From: Methylotetracoccus oryzae
Lineage (GTDB): Bacteria > Pseudomonadota > Gammaproteobacteria > Methylococcales > Methylococcaceae
NCBI RefSeq assembly: GCF_006175985.1
Contig: NZ_SRSH01000022.1
Span: 1-64,000 of the forward strand
DNA length: 64,000 nucleotides
Direction: 5' to 3'
Shown here: positions 1-8,191 of the stretch, piece by piece
Position numbering within the stretch: the first letter of the stretch is position 1
Layout: every line of letters starts with the position of its first letter
Notes under the pieces: model-generated
Told to the model about the DNA's origin: nothing
Databases searched by the model: none
The model's input: the letters and a program-made list of their open reading frames with translations, nothing else
Program-made: the position numbers and the translations under genes

Positions 1-131
1 AACCGAGCGAGGTCGGCGAGAATAGCGGCATGGACCTTGCTAAGAACCGATCATGAGCTTATCCTGCGTTTTCAATGAGTTACACGGGTATTCTATCACA
101 GTCCCTTAACTTAACGGCATTGGGTAGCGAC

Positions 132-1700
132 CTACAGTGCGCCGTTACGAAGGAAATTCCCCCGCCCGGTTCCCCATCGCACGACCGCGTGTGCAGTACC
201 CGGCAGGTCGTAGACCACGATGCCTGATGCCATAGTGTTTAGCACGACCTCGAGATCCGCATCGGCATCGATGTTGCCCAGGGTCGGAGCGGCCATGACG
301 CCATTCCAGTTGCCATCGACCGCATCCGGCAAATCGACCTCGTAGATGGGCTGACCATCCGCGCTCAGGATATGGAGCTTGCCCGTGTGGAATGTGCCTT
401 TCTGTACCCAGGAAGCAAAGATCACTTCGGACTTGCCATCGCTATCCAGATCGGCAATCGTCGGCTCTGAGGCAAAGCGGATGAAACCCTCGCTGGACTT
501 ATAGATCGAGTATGGCCAGCTGCCGTGTTGCGTTTTGTCCAGCCAATAAGCGTGCATGCGGCCGTCGTAGGACGCAAACAGGATCTCCTTTTTTCCATCG
601 CCGTCTAGGTCTGCGACGGCCGGGTTCGACATTGCACTTTCGATCAGATTGTAGTCCTCGGCCAAGGGAGTTCCGGTATTGATCGGTATCGTGCGCCAGT
701 CGTAACCGCTGCTGTTGAAGCGCGTCCGGTTCTTGTTGAAGATGAACAAAGCCGTATATTGGCTGGGGGGATAGCCGATCTGGCAGTTGTACATATTGCC
801 CGTGACCGCGACCTCGCGCACGCCGTCGCCGTTCAGGTCGGCGATTACCGCCGGCCCGGTGGCAAAGTTGGCAAGATAGCTTTCTGCCCTCGTTCCGTCA
901 CAGTCGCCAAAGCCGCGCTTCTCGATCGACAGATTTTCCCATACACCTACTTTGCCCCAATAGGTTTTGCCAGGATAGGTGGAATTGCTCACACGAAGCG
1001 GTACGCCATTGGGTTTGTAGGCATTGATGTAATGCACGTCCGACGGCACGACGATTTCCAGACGGGTGTCGCTTGAGTCCAGGTTGCCGGCGGCCGCATT
1101 GGCGTTGAAGACTCCCCACGCGTAGCCGTTCTCGTTGTTGAGCTGAGGCCAGCCGGTCCGCAGGATGCCATTGCTGTTGTAGACCCATGTATTGGTCTTG
1201 GCGCTGACGGCAGCGGTCACGGTCAATTCCAATTTGCCTCCGTTCCCATCGAGGTCTGCGGCGAGAACTCCGCGCAGCTCCCCTGTCGTGGGCTGCCGTT
1301 GCCACTTTGTTTGGCCAGCGAGATTGTAGACGGTGAGATAGCCACCGGATTGTGCCGTGATGATCTCTGCGCCTCCGGCCTGGTCGATATCGGCAACGAC
1401 GATACCGGGCCATGTGCGGCGGCTGGTGTCGCCTACACGCCAGATCAGATTCCCATTCGCCCCGTTCAGGGCAAACAGCGAGTAGGCCGATGCGACGACA
1501 TCTAAAATGCCGTCCCGATCGACGTCGACTAGGGCTGGAGAGGAATACCACGCCGTTTCACACCAAGTGTCGTAACAACCACCGCGCGACCACTTCAGCA
1601 CAGGAGCGGTAAACGCAAATGCGGTTGCAGATAGTTGACTGGCGACACAGAGGATAAAGGTCAAATAGACCCACGCTGAAGCAAACGAAAGGCGTTTCAT
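132..1700 (-). CDS. Secreted FG-GAP/VCBS repeat protein
   Basis: A 522-residue protein with an N-terminal signal peptide (basic MKR, then a hydrophobic stretch to about residue 28). At least seven calcium-binding-like Asp-rich repeats are visible, such as DVDRDG, DLDGNG, DLNGDG, DLDGDG and DLDSDG, each followed by a short beta-strand. This spacing is typical of FG-GAP/VCBS seven-bladed propellers in integrin-like secreted proteins. No catalytic domain is seen, so it is probably a surface or extracellular binding protein; its ligand cannot be told. It stands alone, with about 210 bases of non-coding DNA upstream. The ATG at 1700 is preceded by a plausible GGGGA ribosome site. Confidence 0.85.
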   Translation of the reverse strand: MKRLSFASAWVYLTFILCVASQLSATAFAFTAPVLKWSRGGCYDTWCETAWYSSPALVDVDRDGILDVVASAYSLFALNGANGNLIWRVGDTSRRTWPGIVVADIDQAGGAEIITAQSGGYLTVYNLAGQTKWQRQPTTGELRGVLAADLDGNGGKLELTVTAAVSAKTNTWVYNSNGILRTGWPQLNNENGYAWGVFNANAAAGNLDSSDTRLEIVVPSDVHYINAYKPNGVPLRVSNSTYPGKTYWGKVGVWENLSIEKRGFGDCDGTRAESYLANFATGPAVIADLNGDGVREVAVTGNMYNCQIGYPPSQYTALFIFNKNRTRFNSSGYDWRTIPINTGTPLAEDYNLIESAMSNPAVADLDGDGKKEILFASYDGRMHAYWLDKTQHGSWPYSIYKSSEGFIRFASEPTIADLDSDGKSEVIFASWVQKGTFHTGKLHILSADGQPIYEVDLPDAVDGNWNGVMAAPTLGNIDADADLEVVLNTMASGIVVYDLPGTAHAVVRWGTGRGNFLRNGAL

Positions 1701-1934
1701 AGGAATCCCCAGAGGAAAGGTAGATCTCTCGTTGAGACGTTGCCTAAGTCATTGAGTCTCGGTGTTCTTGAATTAAGAGTCGGAATCGATCGGGAATGAC
1801 GTCCCGCGCTACAGGTCGTTCGGCGATTTGGACTTGGATCATCGGCTGCCCACTAAACCGCATACACGAACCAGAAACTTACAGTGGCGCTGAAGCCTCT
1901 CGACGGGGGAAGATCTACCCGCAATGGGAACTTG

Positions 1935-2129
1935 TCAACGCACGAAAATGATCAGGAATAGTGAAGAACTGAGCTCTCGGTGCGACGAGCTGTCCCCCGT
2001 TTTCACCATGCGCTCTGCGCGCGTTCGATAGTCCTTCTTGTTGAACTCGTTGTAGCTGCCTGGGCCCGGCACTCGAAGCGAGTCTTTGATAAGCCGGGCG
2101 CGGTCCACGCAATGACGGTTCAGTTCCAT
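1935..2129 (-). CDS. Short unassigned reading frame in a decayed region
   Basis: A 64-codon frame starting with MELNRHCVDR. It overlaps the end of the RloC-like fragment and lies at the outer edge of the restriction-modification remnant. The middle (about residues 11-48, with KKDYRTRAERM) has a protein-like composition, while the last 15 residues look random. I do not recognise the family. It may be another broken piece of the same island rather than an expressed gene. Confidence 0.2.
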   Translation of the reverse strand: MELNRHCVDRARLIKDSLRVPGPGSYNEFNKKDYRTRAERMVKTGDSSSHRELSSSLFLIIFVR

Positions 2130-2236
2130 CCGTAGATCAAGTTGAAGCGGCCGAAGGTAGGGAGTTCAGCAGGCCAAGTGAAGTCACGCAGCACACCGGG
2201 GTACGTCAAGCGCTCGATCTTCGTAATCAAGCTCAC
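2120..2236 (-). pseudogene. N-terminal fragment of a PrrC/RloC-like AAA_13 ATPase
   Basis: From a GTG at 2236, 38 codons read VSLITKIERL, then FTWP..LP.FGRFNLIYGWN, and stop at TGA. This matches the N-terminus of AAA_13-domain ATPases of the PrrC/RloC group, where the same segment leads straight into the Walker A motif (NGSGKTT). Here the frame ends exactly before Walker A, so no ATPase can be made. The GTG overlaps the stop of the HsdS fragment by four bases (GTGA), as in intact hsdS-rloC operons. PrrC and RloC are tRNA anticodon nucleases linked to type I restriction systems. Family assignment rests on recall of the N-terminal pattern. Confidence 0.6.
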
Positions 2237-2346
2237 ATGTCCCTCTCGATGAACTTCTCGGCATCCCTCACGCCCAGGCCGCCGGAGATGAGTTTGGGCA
2301 GCAGCTTGTCGCGCAGCGCAGCGAGGGTGCGTTCACCTTGGGTGTC
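2233..2346 (-). pseudogene. hsdS: C-terminal fragment of a type I restriction specificity subunit (HsdS)
   Basis: This 37-codon stretch follows an in-frame TAA at 2347-2349 and reads ERTLAALRDKLLPKLISGG, then VRDAEKFIE, and a stop. The LRD.LLPKLISG pattern followed by ..DAEKF is the standard carboxyl end of HsdS, the DNA-recognition subunit of type I restriction-modification enzymes. Both target-recognition domains are missing. It overlaps the 3' end of the nucleotidyltransferase remnant upstream and the RloC-like fragment downstream. Confidence 0.7.
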
Positions 2347-2662
2347 TTAGGCTGCTATAGAGGATCTGCCGCGTCTTGTTCACTGCGGCTATGAAATAAG
2401 GATTCTGCATAGCGGTGCTCATCACCAGATTAACGCGACAATCGCAGAGCGCTTCGAGAGACTCTTTCAACCCGAAGTACCGATGGAAGAGATTGGCCGG
2501 ACTCTCGTCGAAATCCACCCGAAAGTCGAGGTCGCTGCGTTCGGGATCGAAGGCATCAGTTGTCGCTGAACCGAACAGTTCCAGCCGCGCCACGCCGTAG
2601 CGGCGGCAGAGCTCGGGGAACTAGGTGATGTGCGGAGTGAGTACGCTGGCAATCCTAAGCGA
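2333..2662 (-). pseudogene. MNT-type nucleotidyltransferase, broken by a nonsense codon
   Basis: The frame contains the minimal nucleotidyltransferase signature: RLELFGSA followed by SDLDF, the GS...D.D metal and nucleotide site used by MNT antitoxins of HEPN/MNT pairs. The conserved start of the fold (SVLTPHIT, then FPELCRRYGVARLELFGSA) is interrupted by TAG at 2621-2623, most simply a CAG to TAG change. No ATG precedes the break. Only a GTG at 2593 remains as a start, and it would yield 86 residues lacking the first helix. No HEPN partner is adjacent. Such genes are often carried inside type I restriction loci. Confidence 0.65.
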
Positions 2663-2665
2663 CGA

Positions 2666-2821
2666 TTATGCCACCAGCGCGGAGTTCATTGCCTCAATCA
2701 CTTTCGACAGTTTCGCGCCGAAGAGCTTGGGCACCCGGTCTAATCCGCTGCGCTGGTCGGATGGCGCATAGCCGAAGTCCTCGGCCTCTAGCCCCCAATT
2801 GCCGGCGAGATGCTCGGGTGC
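2666..2821 (-). pseudogene. hsdR: C-terminal fragment of a type I restriction helicase/nuclease subunit (HsdR)
   Basis: About 51 codons ending at TAA (2666-2668) read EHLAGNWGLEAEDFGYAP, then a degraded QRSGLDRV..LFG.KLSKVIEAMNSAL. This fits the end of EcoEI-type HsdR proteins, where ...DDFEYAPF.QRGGLGK..LFG..L..LL.ELNEALAA is usual. The motor and nuclease domains are absent. The frame continues upstream into the 3' end of the neighbouring ABC exporter gene without homology, so the breakpoint lies near 2821-2905. The stop is followed in the same frame by the MNT remnant. Confidence 0.6.
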
Positions 2822-2906
2822 TTCTTGGGCTACCAGCGCTCTACACGACCCGGCCAAGGACATCCACCGCGCCGAGAACTGAACGCCCAGCGCAGTGCCG
2901 CCTGCC

Positions 2907-4652
2907 TCATGCCGGCGCGCCGGCCGGAAGTGGCTGGTCCACGAAATGCCCGGGCTGCCCGGATGCGGGATCGCGCGCAAGGCGCAGTTCCCGACCGTGG
3001 TAGGCGCGGAGGCTGGCGCGGTGGCCGATCGAGATGATGCTGGCCCGCGGCAGGTGTTGCGCCAGCAGACGGTACAGCTCGCTCTCGGCGTCTTCGTCGA
3101 CAGCCGAAGTCGCTTCATCCAGAAACAGCCAATCCGGTTGGATGACCAGGGCACGCGCGATCGCGATGCGCTGCTGCTCGCCGCCGGACAGGCGCTGTGC
3201 CCAGTGCGCGTGTTCGCCCAGCGAGGGCATCAGATGCGGTAGCCCGACCGCGCGCAGCGCCTCGGCCAGCCGGTCCTCGCCAACCTCAAGCGAGCTTTCC
3301 GGATAGCGCAGCACGTCGGCCAGCGTGCCGATCGGCAGGTAAGCCCGTTGCGGCAGGAACAGCATGCGTGCCTGCTTAGGCTTCGTGATGCGACCGTGCC
3401 CGAACGGCCAGATGCCGGCCAGCGTCCGAAACAGGGTCGATTTCCCGGAACCTGACGCGCCGGTCACGAGCACGCGCTCGCCGCGCGCGAAGCTCAGGTC
3501 GGCATGGTCGACCAGGGCGCGGCCGTCCGGCAGGTTCAGGCTCACCCCCGCTAGTTCCAGGTCGCTGCCGGCGTGCGTCTCCTGTTTGAACCCGTCGCCG
3601 GCCAAGGTGGCCCGCTCGATTTCGGCGATCGCGCGTTCGAACGTCGTCAGTCGCTCAACCACGGCGCGCCACTGAGCCAGATCCGTGTAGCTGTCGACGA
3701 AGAAGCTCAGCGCGCCCTGGACCTGCCCGAAGGCGCCGGCCGTCTGCGTGATGCCGCCGAGCTGCATCGCGCCGGAAAAGTAGCGCGGCGCCGCGACGAT
3801 GACCGGGAAGATGTTCGCGGCCAGGCTGTAGAACGTGGTCATCGCGAACACGTTCTTCTGCACGGTCATCAGCTGTCGCCAGTTTTGCACGACGTGGCCG
3901 AAGTTATCGAAGAAGCCGCGTCGCTCGTCGTTCTCGCCGCGGTACAGCGCGACGGCCTCAGCGTTCTCCCGGAACCGGACCAGCCCGAAGCGGAAATCGG
4001 CCTCGTAACGCTGCTGGTCGAAAGTCAGGCCGATCAGACGCCGGCCGATCATGTGCGTAAGCCAGGTGCCGACGATCGCGTAGATCAGCGCCACCCAGAC
4101 CATGTAACCGGGGATGGTGACGCCGTTCCATGTGAGGCTGCCCGACAACTGCCACAGGATCGCGACGAAAGATATCAGCGTGACGAATTGGCTCAGGAAT
4201 CCGAGGCTGAGATCCAGGGTCGTGTCGACGAACAGCTTCAAGTCTTCGGCGATGCGCTGGTCCGGGTTGTCGGTGACGCCGTTGCCGAACTGCATCCGGT
4301 AATAGGCGCGATGGCTCAGCCAGCGGTCGATGAAACGGCGCGTCAGCCATTCGCGCCAGCGGATGCGCAGCCACATCTGCAGGTAGATCCGCGTCAGGCC
4401 GAATAGCACATAGATGCAGACGATCACGCCCCATTCGATCAACAGCTTCCAGAACGCAGCTTCGTTTTTGTCCTGCAACGCGTTGTAGAACTCGCCGTTC
4501 CAGGTGTTCAGCCGCACGTTCAGGTAGACCAGGAACAGGCTGATCGCGACGATCACGCCGAGCAGGATGCGGCCGGGCCAGCGATCGGAGGACACCCAGT
4601 AGGGTTTCAGCAGGGTCCATAGATCATGCAGAAAGGGCCGAATACTCCGCAT
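2907..4652 (-). CDS. SbmA/BacA-like ABC exporter (fused membrane and ATPase domains)
   Basis: A 581-residue half-transporter. Residues 1-330 hold about six membrane spans of the ABC_membrane_2 type. The sequence NTWNGEFYNALQ near the first span is characteristic of the YddA/BacA/SbmA group. The C-terminal ATPase has Walker A GASGSGKST, signature LSGGEQQR and Walker B LFLDEATSAVD. Relatives move vitamin B12, bleomycin or antimicrobial peptides across the inner membrane; the substrate here is unknown. I chose the ATG at 4652 over an upstream ATG at 4706 because it has an AGAGGA ribosome site. Its 3' end abuts the restriction-modification debris. Confidence 0.88.
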   Translation of the reverse strand: MRSIRPFLHDLWTLLKPYWVSSDRWPGRILLGVIVAISLFLVYLNVRLNTWNGEFYNALQDKNEAAFWKLLIEWGVIVCIYVLFGLTRIYLQMWLRIRWREWLTRRFIDRWLSHRAYYRMQFGNGVTDNPDQRIAEDLKLFVDTTLDLSLGFLSQFVTLISFVAILWQLSGSLTWNGVTIPGYMVWVALIYAIVGTWLTHMIGRRLIGLTFDQQRYEADFRFGLVRFRENAEAVALYRGENDERRGFFDNFGHVVQNWRQLMTVQKNVFAMTTFYSLAANIFPVIVAAPRYFSGAMQLGGITQTAGAFGQVQGALSFFVDSYTDLAQWRAVVERLTTFERAIAEIERATLAGDGFKQETHAGSDLELAGVSLNLPDGRALVDHADLSFARGERVLVTGASGSGKSTLFRTLAGIWPFGHGRITKPKQARMLFLPQRAYLPIGTLADVLRYPESSLEVGEDRLAEALRAVGLPHLMPSLGEHAHWAQRLSGGEQQRIAIARALVIQPDWLFLDEATSAVDEDAESELYRLLAQHLPRASIISIGHRASLRAYHGRELRLARDPASGQPGHFVDQPLPAGAPA

Positions 4653-4778
4653 TGCAGTCCTCTTGGAAATCAGCGTGTCAGGAAACTGGCTTAAGCCGGG
4701 CGCCAAGCGGCGGGAGCATGGGCAGCGCCGCGCGGAATGTCAACGCGAGCGCAGCCCCATCGGAGGCATAGGGAAGGC

Positions 4779-6473
4779 TCAGGTCCGGAACAGCGCGCCG
4801 AGTCGCTTGCCCAGCACCGCGCCGGCGCCCAGCATCGTGATCGTCAGGAAAACCATCGACCAGACGCCGAGCGCCGCGGCCAGCGCCGGGCCATCGCCCA
4901 GCGAGGACGCGAGCGTGTAGATGGCTTTGGTGATGGGGAAATGCGCCGCCTGTTGTGCCAGGATCATCGAGTCGCTGACTTCGAGCATCGCGAACGAGAA
5001 CGCAAGCAACGCGCCGGCGATCAGGTTCGGCGTGACCAGCGGCAGCGTGATGCGCCACAGCGCGCGCTCGGGCGATGCGCCGAGGTTTTGCGCGGCTTCT
5101 TCCAGGATCGGATTCACCTGCTGGAAGCCGGCGGCGGCAGAGCGGACGACGTAGGGCAGTCTTCGCATCGCGTAAGCGACGACCAGCAGCAGCAACGGGT
5201 CCTCGCCCAACATGAGCGCATGCAGGGGCTGGCCTTCGCGTGACAGTGCCAAATACCCGAAAGCCATCACCAGGCCCGGAACGGCCAGCGGCAGCATGGC
5301 CATGGCATCCAGCAACTGCCGTCCCGGCAAGGTCGTTCGCACCACCACGTACGCGACGCCGATGCCGAGAACGACATCGAGCAAGGTCGCCAGCGAGGCG
5401 TATTTCAAACTGTTCGCGATCGAGCCCAGCGTCAACTCGTGGCCCAGCGCCTCGCGGTAGTGGGTCAGTGTCAGCGTGTCCGGCAGGACCGTCGCATACC
5501 AGTCCTGCGCGAACGACAGCAGAATCACGCCAAGATGCGGGATCAGCGCGAGCCCGGTCAGGGCCGCGAACGCCGCCGTGCACAGGAACGCCCGCGGCGC
5601 CGACGGCCTCACGGTCTCGCGGCCGGTCGTTGCGCGGCCGCCGCCGGTCGCGATGCTGCGCTCGAAGGCCAGCTTGCTGAGCCCGTAGAACAGTGTCGAG
5701 AAGAACAACAGCACGACGACCAGTGCGTAGGGGAAGGGGTTGTTGCTGAGATCCTTGATCGCGTTGAAGATTTGCACCGAGGTCACGCGGTCGAAATCGA
5801 ACACCAGCGGCACGCCGAGTTCGGTGAAGGCCCAGATGAAGGCGATCGCGCTGCCGGCGAAGATGCCGGGCATCGTCAGCGGCAGCGTGATCCGCCAGAA
5901 CCGACGCCACGGCGGGCAGCCGAGGTTCGAGGCCGCTTCCTCCAGCGCCGGGTCGAGGTTTGCCAGGGCCGCGGCCGCATTCAGATAGACGATGGGATAC
6001 AGGTGCAGCACGTTCATGATGATGACGCCGGCCATCTGGCCGTCGCCGAGCCAGTCCACCGGTTGCTCGCGGCTCATTAGGCCTGCGTCCATCAGCAGGC
6101 TGTTCAGCGCGCCGGCCTGCCCGAGCATCGCCTGCACGCCCAGCGCGCCGACGAAGGGCGGCAGGATCAGCGGCGTCAGCACCAACGAGTTCAGCAAGGC
6201 TTTGCCGGGATAGTCGAAGCGCACGTAAACCACGGCCAGGGGCAGGGCGGCCAGCAGGCAGCCCAGCGTGGTCCAGGCGGCGATCACGAACGAATTGACG
6301 AGGCCTTCCCGGTACAGCACGTTCCGGAAGACCTCCAGCACGAATTCCAGAGTGAAGCGTCCGTCCGCGTCGACGAAGGCCATGCGCAGCGTGCCCCAGA
6401 TCGGCAGCACGAAGAACAGCGCGAAGAACACCAGCATCACGCCGAACACGGTCCGGCTCAGGGCCCTGCTCAT
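4779..6473 (-). CDS. Fused two-domain permease of an iron(III)-type ABC importer
   Basis: A 564-residue inner-membrane protein that duplicates the binding-protein-dependent permease domain. It has two EAA cytoplasmic loops, EEAASNLGCPPWRRFW near residue 175 and EEAAQNLGASPERALW near residue 453, both followed by RITLPL. This FbpB/ThiP-like arrangement makes a single chain serve as both permease subunits. The ATG at 6473 overlaps the stop of the binding-protein gene (ATGA), so translation is probably coupled. A longer upstream reading frame to 7241 exists but lies inside the previous gene. Substrate is inferred as ferric iron from family likeness; thiamine, spermidine or phosphonate cannot be excluded. 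Confidence 0.88.
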   Translation of the reverse strand: MSRALSRTVFGVMLVFFALFFVLPIWGTLRMAFVDADGRFTLEFVLEVFRNVLYREGLVNSFVIAAWTTLGCLLAALPLAVVYVRFDYPGKALLNSLVLTPLILPPFVGALGVQAMLGQAGALNSLLMDAGLMSREQPVDWLGDGQMAGVIIMNVLHLYPIVYLNAAAALANLDPALEEAASNLGCPPWRRFWRITLPLTMPGIFAGSAIAFIWAFTELGVPLVFDFDRVTSVQIFNAIKDLSNNPFPYALVVVLLFFSTLFYGLSKLAFERSIATGGGRATTGRETVRPSAPRAFLCTAAFAALTGLALIPHLGVILLSFAQDWYATVLPDTLTLTHYREALGHELTLGSIANSLKYASLATLLDVVLGIGVAYVVVRTTLPGRQLLDAMAMLPLAVPGLVMAFGYLALSREGQPLHALMLGEDPLLLLVVAYAMRRLPYVVRSAAAGFQQVNPILEEAAQNLGASPERALWRITLPLVTPNLIAGALLAFSFAMLEVSDSMILAQQAAHFPITKAIYTLASSLGDGPALAAALGVWSMVFLTITMLGAGAVLGKRLGALFRT

Positions 6474-8185
6474 GGCTCGGCTCCTGCGCTGACGGCCAGT
6501 TCGTAGGCGCGCTGGTATTGCGCCCGGAAGGCATCGCCGAGTTCGCGTGCCAGTCGCACCTCCTGCACGCGGTCGCGGGCCCGCAGCAACTGCGCAATGC
6601 CGCCGATCGCCTCGTCGTAGCTCACCCGGCTCAGGTCGTGGAACGCCGCCAGCGCCGCAGCAGGAAGCCCGTGCGCGGTCATTGCCTGCCACGCGCGTTT
6701 CTGCTCGTGGTGGGTGTCGGCGCACATCACGCGGATCAGGAAACGGATCGCGGCAAATGCCGGGCCGGTCCACTCGGGGTGATAGACGAAGGCCGCGCTT
6801 TGCGCATACGGGCGTTCGCCGGGATCGGTCATGAACGCCCGGTTGTTCTCGGTGTAGAAATCCTTCCGGACCGGCAACCGTCGCAGCGCCGTGTCGGCCG
6901 GGCCTCCCGGGGTTCCCGGGCGGAACGCCCAGAGTTCCTGGCCGGCCGGGGACAGCACGAATTCGATGAAGGCCGTGGCCAGGTCCGGGTTCGGTGCGCC
7001 GCGCAGCATCGCGATCGAGTCGACGCTGAGCGAGGTGCCGCCCTGCGGAGCGATGAAGCCGACCCGGGAAACGCCGTTCGGTTGCCGCACGAACTCTTCC
7101 GTGGCGCGGCCATAGGAATCGATCGCCATGCCGGCGGCTGCATCCCCGCGCGCGACTTCCAACGGAATCTTGCCTGCCGAGTCCGTGAAATAGCGCGCGT
7201 TCGCGCTGATGCGCTGGATTAGCCGGAGACCGGCCTCCCATCCCCGCCGGACGCCTTCGGCTTCGATTGCCGCGGGTGGGAGGCTCGCGCCGCGCTCCAC
7301 GGCCACTTCGGCGATCGCCCTATGCATCTGTTGCTGGATCATCAGTTCGAACGCTTTCGCGACGGAACCGCTCTTGGTCGGATCCGACAAGGCCACCTGA
7401 CCGAGCAAGGCGGGGTCGGCAAGATCCGCCCATTGTGTCGGCTCGGCCTTCACGCCGAGCCGATGCAGCACGTCGCGGTTGTAGACGACGCCGAAGCTGG
7501 CCAGGACGACGCCGATCCAGCGTTCCGACCGGTCCCGAAACGGTTCGCCGCCGACCTGATCGGGGATGACGGCATCCGTGAACCAGTCCGGATGCGCGGC
7601 GATCACGGCGGCCAGACCGTGCTGCCCGTCTGCGGCGTGTGCGACCAGATAACCGGCATCGGCATGCTGCTGAAAGTCGTAGGAGCCACCACCGAATAAC
7701 AGATCGACGCCGATGCCGACCGAGGAGGCCAGGAAGGCTCGGCGCGCGTCGGCGGCGGTGCCGTCGGGAGCGGACGAACCCGGCTTGAGCTTGGCGTTGG
7801 CAAACGCGCCGGCGACTTCCGGGGTCCAGGGCTTTTCGAGCCGGTGCTGCCATTCATACTGGAACGCGCCGCCGAATTCCGACTTCAGGAACATCGCGAT
7901 CTCGGAGGAACCGCCGGGAATCCGCCAGTCGAGGTACAGGGTTTCGCCAGTCCGGGCCTTCCAGTCCCTAGCGAAAGCCCGCCCGAATTCCTTGCGGATG
8001 CGTTCGTTGTGCGGGGACAGGATGACCAGCCGCCGGTCGTAGGTCATCGGAGCCGTCGTGTCGGCCGAGCGCAGCAGGAATGGCCCGACCAGGGTCAGGA
8101 CCAGGGCGGCCAGGATCAGGAATTCCTTGCGCAGGCGCCTCGGCCGCTCCTGGCCCGTCGGCGTCGCCGGCTCTGTTCGGTTCAC
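6470..8185 (-). CDS. Membrane-anchored ABC importer substrate-binding protein
   Basis: A 571-residue extracellular solute-binding protein of the FbpA/PotD class. Residues 22-40 form an uncleaved-looking hydrophobic anchor and there is no lipobox. The following YDRRLVILSPHNERIRKEFG is the usual first strand of iron-type binding proteins, and VDSIAMLRGAPNPDLA is the usual C-lobe pattern. It is well over 150 residues longer than a typical FbpA (about 340). The extra length is mainly a C-terminal alpha-helical region after about residue 440. It lies between the ATPase gene (6-base gap) and the permease gene (4-base overlap), so all three form one operon. Confidence 0.85.
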   Translation of the reverse strand: MNRTEPATPTGQERPRRLRKEFLILAALVLTLVGPFLLRSADTTAPMTYDRRLVILSPHNERIRKEFGRAFARDWKARTGETLYLDWRIPGGSSEIAMFLKSEFGGAFQYEWQHRLEKPWTPEVAGAFANAKLKPGSSAPDGTAADARRAFLASSVGIGVDLLFGGGSYDFQQHADAGYLVAHAADGQHGLAAVIAAHPDWFTDAVIPDQVGGEPFRDRSERWIGVVLASFGVVYNRDVLHRLGVKAEPTQWADLADPALLGQVALSDPTKSGSVAKAFELMIQQQMHRAIAEVAVERGASLPPAAIEAEGVRRGWEAGLRLIQRISANARYFTDSAGKIPLEVARGDAAAGMAIDSYGRATEEFVRQPNGVSRVGFIAPQGGTSLSVDSIAMLRGAPNPDLATAFIEFVLSPAGQELWAFRPGTPGGPADTALRRLPVRKDFYTENNRAFMTDPGERPYAQSAAFVYHPEWTGPAFAAIRFLIRVMCADTHHEQKRAWQAMTAHGLPAAALAAFHDLSRVSYDEAIGGIAQLLRARDRVQEVRLARELGDAFRAQYQRAYELAVSAGAEP

Positions 8186-8191
8186 TTTGGT

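Noticed and set aside
4678-6597. A 639-codon minus-strand frame overlapping the fused permease gene
   Set aside because: Arg/Ala/Gly-rich with no motifs; it is the alternative frame of the permease, whose EAA loops are clear in the other frame.
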